From Brachyspira pilosicoli (GTDB lineage: Bacteria > Spirochaetota > Brachyspiria > Brachyspirales > Brachyspiraceae): a stretch of 11,988 bases of DNA. The notes under the pieces are model-generated. The model did no database searches. It was given only the letters and a program-made list of their open reading frames with translations, and was not told where the DNA came from. A program made the translations under genes and the position numbers. Location of the stretch: assembly GCF_019402445.1 (NCBI RefSeq), contig NZ_SRZM01000250.1, positions 1 to 11,988 on the forward strand, read 5' to 3'. This document shows, piece after piece, positions 7,638-11,988 of the stretch (positions are counted from its first letter, which is position 1; every line of letters starts with the position of its first letter).

Positions 7638-9368
7638 ATGACTATAGAAAAATTATCAAAGATGATTGAAGTATCAAGCGGAAAGGTTTTAGCTGATTTG
7701 GTGATAAGAAATTGTAAGGTAGTAGACCCAATTTCGTCAACTATTACTGATGCGGATATTGCTATTGTTGATGATTATATTGTTGGGGTGGGTTCTTATA
7801 ATGCAAAAGAAGTTATTGATGCTAAAGGTTCTTATGCTACTAGTGGTTTAATAGATTCACATGTTCATATAGAATCATCTTTATGTGCACCAGCAAATTT
7901 TGCAGAAGTTGTTATTCCTTTTGGCACCACTTTAATTGTAACAGACCCTCATGAGATTGCCAATGTATGCGGTATTGAGGGTATTAAGTTTATGATTAAT
8001 TCTTCCAAAAAAAGCCCATTAAAATGTAAGTTTATGCTTTCTTCATGCGTGCCTGCTGTTAGTTTTGAAGATTCTGGAGCTGTACTTGATTCTAAAATAA
8101 TAGAAGAGTTTATAAACGATGAAGATATATTTGGTCTTGCCGAGATGATGAATGCTCCGGGTGTATTATCTCTTGATAAAGATGTGCTTAAAAAATTACT
8201 TGCAGCAATCAATGCAGATAAGATTATAGATGGTCATGGTGTAATGCTTGGAGGAAAGACAGTAAATGCTTATAGGGCTGCTGGAGTTTATACTGACCAT
8301 GAATGCGTATCTGCTAAAGATTTGAAGTCAAGAATAGCTAATGGAATGTATGTGCTTTTAAGGCAAGGTTCTGCTGCACAGAATTTAGCTTCACTCTTAC
8401 AGGGAGTTAATCAAAGTAATGCTAGAAGATGTGCAATGTGTACTGATGATAAGCATTTGGACCATATTATTGAAAACGGACATATATCTCATAATTTAAA
8501 AATAGCAGTAGAGCTTGGGCTTGATGTATTTAATGCAATTGCTATGGCTACGATTAATGCTGCTGAATGTTACAGACTTAAAAATATTGGTTTAGTTGCT
8601 TCAGGATATAAGGCTGATATTGTTTTATTTGATGATTTAAAAGATTTTAAAGCTAATAAAGTTTTTATAGATGGAAAATTAGTTGCAGAAAATGGAAAGT
8701 CTTTATTTAAAGTAGAAAAAGATAATTATAATAATAATATTTTTAATACTATAAATATAGCACCTATTACAGTTAATGATATACAAATAAAATTAAAATC
8801 TGATGAGGCTAATGTTATAAGAATAGTTAATAAAGATTTAGTTACAGAGAAAAGTGTAAGGATAGTAGGATTTGAAAATGGTTATTTTAGATATAGGAAA
8901 AGTGTTGATATATTAAAATTGGTTGTTGTAGAAAGGCATAAGGCAACAGGAAAAATAGGTTTAGGATTAATAGAAAATTATAAATTAAAAAATGGTGCTA
9001 TTGCTACAAGTGTTTCTCATGACTCTCATAATATAATAGCAGTAGGTGATAATGATGAAGATATAATACTTGCAATAAAAGAAATAGAAAAAAGTTCAGG
9101 CGGAATAACAGTTGTAAAAAATGGAAAAGTCCTTGATACATTACAATTAAAAATAGCAGGCATTATGTCAGATGAAGCACCTAAAGATATAGTAAAAAAA
9201 ATATATTCTATGCATGAATTAGCATACAATGAACTTAATGTAAACAGAGAAATAGACCCGTTTATGACTTTATCATTTATGGCACTTCCTGTTATACCAG
9301 AAATTAAACTCACAACTAGCGGTCTATTTGATGTTAAAGAGTTTAATTTTATAGATGTAAGTGCTTAA
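7638..9368 (+). CDS. ade: Adenine deaminase (AdeC/Ade type)
   Basis: This enzyme hydrolyses adenine to hypoxanthine and ammonia in purine salvage, in the cytoplasm. The 576 residues match family length. The amidohydrolase barrel shows the metal site HVHIESS (His75, His77, Glu79), 'VTDPHEIANV' at 101-110, DGHG at 198-201, 'YTDHE' at 218-222 and the CTDDKH motif at 268-273. The C-terminal region, with 'VVERHKATGKIGLG' and 'SHDSHN', is characteristic of the Ade subfamily rather than of dihydroorotase or urease relatives. AAGGA (7627-7631) lies 6 bases before the ATG. The gene is on the same strand as gatB and the GmrSD-like gene but likely has its own promoter. Its end is 4 bases from the end of the convergent TPR gene, with no terminator between them. 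Confidence 0.97.
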   Translation: MTIEKLSKMIEVSSGKVLADLVIRNCKVVDPISSTITDADIAIVDDYIVGVGSYNAKEVIDAKGSYATSGLIDSHVHIESSLCAPANFAEVVIPFGTTLIVTDPHEIANVCGIEGIKFMINSSKKSPLKCKFMLSSCVPAVSFEDSGAVLDSKIIEEFINDEDIFGLAEMMNAPGVLSLDKDVLKKLLAAINADKIIDGHGVMLGGKTVNAYRAAGVYTDHECVSAKDLKSRIANGMYVLLRQGSAAQNLASLLQGVNQSNARRCAMCTDDKHLDHIIENGHISHNLKIAVELGLDVFNAIAMATINAAECYRLKNIGLVASGYKADIVLFDDLKDFKANKVFIDGKLVAENGKSLFKVEKDNYNNNIFNTINIAPITVNDIQIKLKSDEANVIRIVNKDLVTEKSVRIVGFENGYFRYRKSVDILKLVVVERHKATGKIGLGLIENYKLKNGAIATSVSHDSHNIIAVGDNDEDIILAIKEIEKSSGGITVVKNGKVLDTLQLKIAGIMSDEAPKDIVKKIYSMHELAYNELNVNREIDPFMTLSFMALPVIPEIKLTTSGLFDVKEFNFIDVSA

Positions 9369-9372
9369 TTAT

Positions 9373-11046
9373 TTAAAAAATTTCTCCTTTTAATAAGTTG
9401 TTTAATTGATTTCTAGAATAGATTGTAACAATTTCACTATGTACAGCATAACTTTTTGCACTACTTGTTAATTCTACAGGTACTATTAATACTCCTCTTT
9501 TAGCACCAGAATCTTTTACTTTTACAATAAAATCTCTTAATATCAATTCCCCAACATTTGTGTTTTGCCATCGCTTAATAGAAATAAATGTTAAATTATA
9601 TTTACCAACTTCACTATCATATGCTAAATAGTCTATTTCATCTATGTTATCATCAGGGTTATCTATAAACTCTTGTACTATAGTATAAGAAAGTTTATTA
9701 GTTATTATATTTTTACATAATTTTTTAAAATCATTAAAAGTTAAATTATATATTTTATCTACGATATTATTATTAGAGTTATTATGTGTACTTCTTGTTT
9801 TATTATCAAATTTAATATTATGAGTTATTTTTAAATTTAATAATATATTATCTACGTCTATTGAGTTTTCATTATTTTTTGGTGCTAAAGTATTTATGTA
9901 TTCAAAATTTGTAAAACTATTTTCCCAAATCTCTACAGTGTTTTCCCACTCATTAAGATTTTCTTTTTGTACATAATCTTCATAATATTCATGTTCATAA
10001 ATATTATCTAATTTACGATTTCCTCTATTTACTTGCAAATGAGCCCTATAAACTTGATATAAATATCCTAAAACTTCATTTATTTTATATATTTTTGATA
10101 TATTAGAATTAAATTTATTAATTATTTCAAAATATTTTATAGCCTCATCTATGTATCCTAAAAAATAAGAGTAAAATCCAAAATCAAAAATTAACTCTTC
10201 ATTTATAGCTTCTAATTCATCAGTTTTTAATGTTGATTTTATTTTTCTATATATCTCTTTGAATCTTTTTTTATCTCCTAATTTATGTAATACAAATAAA
10301 TACATTCTATTATAATAAATTAATAAACTTCTCTCTAAATTATTAGTATCCATTAAAAGTTGTTCTATGTATTCACTAGCATATTGAAGTTTATCAGTAA
10401 ATAAATACATAGATATTAAAGTCTTTCTAATTTCTATTAATTCATTTTGTAAATTAATAGAATCTCTGTTTATTCTTTTGTCTAAATCTTCTAAAAAAGT
10501 TATTGTTCTTTCATAGTTTTTTATATTATAATAAGAATATATAGCAGCTTTAAGTTCATCTATATTAAACTCTCTTCTAGACATAATAGCCTTATTAAAG
10601 TAATTACATGCAAATTGATATTTTTTTTCATTAAATAATGTGTAAGCCACTTTTATTAAATAAAGTATATTACTTGGTTCTAGATTTGTAATAATTACAT
10701 CATATTTAAAAGCTTCTTCTTTATAATCTAATTCAGTGCATATGTTCTCCATTCTCTTGTATATTTTAGTTTTTTCATTATCATTAAAATAATTAACAGA
10801 AATAAGAAACTCATACTTTTTTAAAGCGTCAAGAATATCTCCGCTTTCATCTTTAATTAATGCTAATTTATAAATAGTATTATAATCATTTGGGTTTTTT
10901 AATAATTTTTTATTTAACTCAGCAATAATATTTTTAACAGACTGACTATTTTTTTTATAAATATTATTATTTATAAATAAATATAAAGCTATTATAAATA
11001 ATAATATTAATAGAAATATAAAAACATATATATATATATTTTCCAT
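9373..11046 (-). CDS. Membrane-anchored TPR protein with C-terminal Mrr-like nuclease-fold domain (function unknown)
   Basis: Not a gene I can name. The 557-residue protein starts with one hydrophobic segment (about 5-25) followed by Lys residues, predicting a cytoplasmic body tethered to the inner membrane. Helical TPR-like repeats follow, for example around 54-87, 125-155 and 'FYSYFLGYIDEAIKYF' near 300. After an Asn-rich linker comes a domain at about 428-557. It resembles the Mrr-type restriction endonuclease fold: 'EIDYLAY' with Asp472, 'ISIKRW' with Lys491, 'VGELILRDF', 'SGAKRGVLIVP' and 'TSSAKSYA'. The usual Gln/Glu two residues before the Lys is Ser489, so activity is doubtful. AGGA (11055-11058) lies 8 bases before the ATG. 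It is the downstream member of a tandem pair, 33 bases after the stop of its paralogue. The nuclease-fold assignment is an inference from motif pattern. Confidence 0.72.
   Translation of the reverse strand: MENIYIYVFIFLLILLFIIALYLFINNNIYKKNSQSVKNIIAELNKKLLKNPNDYNTIYKLALIKDESGDILDALKKYEFLISVNYFNDNEKTKIYKRMENICTELDYKEEAFKYDVIITNLEPSNILYLIKVAYTLFNEKKYQFACNYFNKAIMSRREFNIDELKAAIYSYYNIKNYERTITFLEDLDKRINRDSINLQNELIEIRKTLISMYLFTDKLQYASEYIEQLLMDTNNLERSLLIYYNRMYLFVLHKLGDKKRFKEIYRKIKSTLKTDELEAINEELIFDFGFYSYFLGYIDEAIKYFEIINKFNSNISKIYKINEVLGYLYQVYRAHLQVNRGNRKLDNIYEHEYYEDYVQKENLNEWENTVEIWENSFTNFEYINTLAPKNNENSIDVDNILLNLKITHNIKFDNKTRSTHNNSNNNIVDKIYNLTFNDFKKLCKNIITNKLSYTIVQEFIDNPDDNIDEIDYLAYDSEVGKYNLTFISIKRWQNTNVGELILRDFIVKVKDSGAKRGVLIVPVELTSSAKSYAVHSEIVTIYSRNQLNNLLKGEIF
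11026..11039 (-). repeat. (AT)7 dinucleotide tract in the start of the TPR/Mrr-like gene
   Basis: Seven AT units lie within the first codons, encoding alternating Ile and Tyr at the beginning of the membrane segment. Gain or loss of a unit would shift the frame. In DNA this A/T-rich such a tract may also be chance. Confidence 0.6.
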
Positions 11047-11079
11047 AAAATAAATCCTAAAAGTATAAAAATTATTGTT

Positions 11080-11988
11080 TTAGAATATTTCTCCTTTAAG
11101 TAAATTACTAAATTGATGTTTAGAATATACAGTAATGCTTTCATTATGAGAAACATAACTTCTAGCACTTTTAGTTAATTCTGCAGGAACAATTAATATT
11201 CCATTTTTAGCACCAGACTCTTGTACTTTCATAAAGAAATCTCTAATACTTAATTCACCTATATCTACTTTATTCCATCTTCTAAAAGATATTAAAGTAA
11301 GTTCAACTCTTGCCATTTTATTGTTATATGCTAAATAGTCTATCTCATCTCCTTTTATTTTATCAGCATTATCTATATATTCCTGTACTATAGTGTAAGA
11401 AAGCTTTGATAATATTATATTTTGACAAATCTTTTTAAAATCTGAAAAACTTAAACTAAATATTTTATCAATTTTATTCGAATGTATAGGAGTTTTTTGA
11501 TGGTCTTGTATATTGTAATTTGGCAAATCATATAGTTGAAATTCTTTCAATACTTCTTCTATATTCATAGTTTTTTTTACTTCTACTAGATTAGATATAT
11601 AATCTAAATGTATGAATGAACTTTCCCATAAACTAATAGCTCTTTCCCAATTATCTATATAGTCTTTTCTAATATAGTTTTCAAAGTTATCATTTTTATA
11701 TTTTGAGTCGTATATCTTTTTTTCTTCATAAAGCTTAGTTAATTGCGAGTTAGCTATTTCTACATTTCTTAAATATTCTAATATATCACCTATATTAAAA
11801 ACACTATATAGTTCCATATTGAAAGATTTTATTGTATCAAAATATTTAATAGAGGATTTTATATCTTTTAAAAAATAACTATAAAATCCATAATCAAATA
11901 TTAAATCAGCTAAGTCTATAGATTCATTATTAATTTTATACATATCTATTAATTTATTGTATACTTCAGTAAATTTTTTATTATCATC
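11080..11988 (-). CDS. Upstream paralogue: TPR protein with degenerate Mrr-like domain, N-terminus beyond the window
   Basis: The frame is open to the last base of the window (302 residues plus stop), so the gene is 5'-truncated. The first in-window Met (11941-11943) is internal, because the 15 codons before it align with the paralogue's sequence ahead of its 'LIFDFGFYSYFL' segment. The visible part has the last TPR-like helices, the shared 'WE..I..WE.SF' block and the C-terminal nuclease-fold-like domain. It ends in the same 'LLKGEIF' as the other copy. In place of the catalytic-type Lys there is Arg (11281-11283, 'ISFRRW'), while the Asp of 'EIDYLAY' is kept. The two C-terminal domains look roughly 60% identical by eye. 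An inactive, structural or sensing domain is likely (inference). It is co-directional with and 33 bases upstream of its paralogue, so probably in one operon. Confidence 0.7.
   Translation of the reverse strand, partial: DDNKKFTEVYNKLIDMYKINNESIDLADLIFDYGFYSYFLKDIKSSIKYFDTIKSFNMELYSVFNIGDILEYLRNVEIANSQLTKLYEEKKIYDSKYKNDNFENYIRKDYIDNWERAISLWESSFIHLDYISNLVEVKKTMNIEEVLKEFQLYDLPNYNIQDHQKTPIHSNKIDKIFSLSFSDFKKICQNIILSKLSYTIVQEYIDNADKIKGDEIDYLAYNNKMARVELTLISFRRWNKVDIGELSIRDFFMKVQESGAKNGILIVPAELTKSARSYVSHNESITVYSKHQFSNLLKGEIF

Noticed and set aside
7949..8212. Minus-strand reading frames at 7949-8212 and 9026-9313
   Set aside because: Both lie opposite adenine deaminase, with no ribosome site or family resemblance.
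11941..11943. Met codon as the start of the upstream TPR/Mrr-like paralogue
   Set aside because: The frame stays open upstream to the window edge, and the extra residues align with the other copy, so this Met is internal.

Overview
The window is very A+T-rich with small intergenic gaps. Its housekeeping genes are gatB, thiL, adenine deaminase and a tRNA-Thr without an encoded CCA end. The overall style, including A/T-ending codons and proteins rich in Asn, Ile and Lys, suggests a host-associated low-GC bacterium. Brachyspira (Spirochaetes) is my best guess. That is a judgement from sequence style and gene content, not a search result.

Layout. Positions 1-636 (minus) hold the N-terminal two thirds of an NAD-dependent sugar epimerase/dehydratase, cut by the window edge. 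It is divergent from a family 2 glycosyltransferase (766-1872, plus), so the left end looks like surface-polysaccharide synthesis. From 4178 down to 1869 on the minus strand there is a tightly packed series: tRNA-Thr(CGU), a beta-class DNA methyltransferase, a small zinc-binding HNH protein that is probably the cognate type II restriction endonuclease, and thiL (thiamine-monophosphate kinase). The last three overlap or almost touch. The only strong promoter visible is that of the tRNA. On the plus strand follow gatB with a clear terminator, a GmrSD-like DUF262/DUF1524 protein (candidate modification-dependent type IV restriction enzyme) and adenine deaminase with its own probable promoter. The right end (minus) holds two tandem paralogues. 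Each has a TPR-like region and a C-terminal domain resembling an Mrr-type restriction endonuclease fold whose active site looks altered. The complete copy also carries an N-terminal membrane anchor. The upstream copy runs off the window edge.

How it fits together. Housekeeping genes (tRNA-Thr, thiL, gatB, ade) are interleaved with anti-foreign-DNA modules: a type II restriction-modification pair on one side of gatB and a GmrSD-like gene on the other. The least explained part is the tandem TPR/Mrr-like pair. It looks like membrane-attached, TPR-scaffolded, probably catalytically changed nuclease-fold proteins of unknown role.

No insertion sequence, CRISPR array or phage gene is visible. No gene-free stretch exceeds 300 bases; the longest gap is about 150 bases, between the tRNA and gatB.
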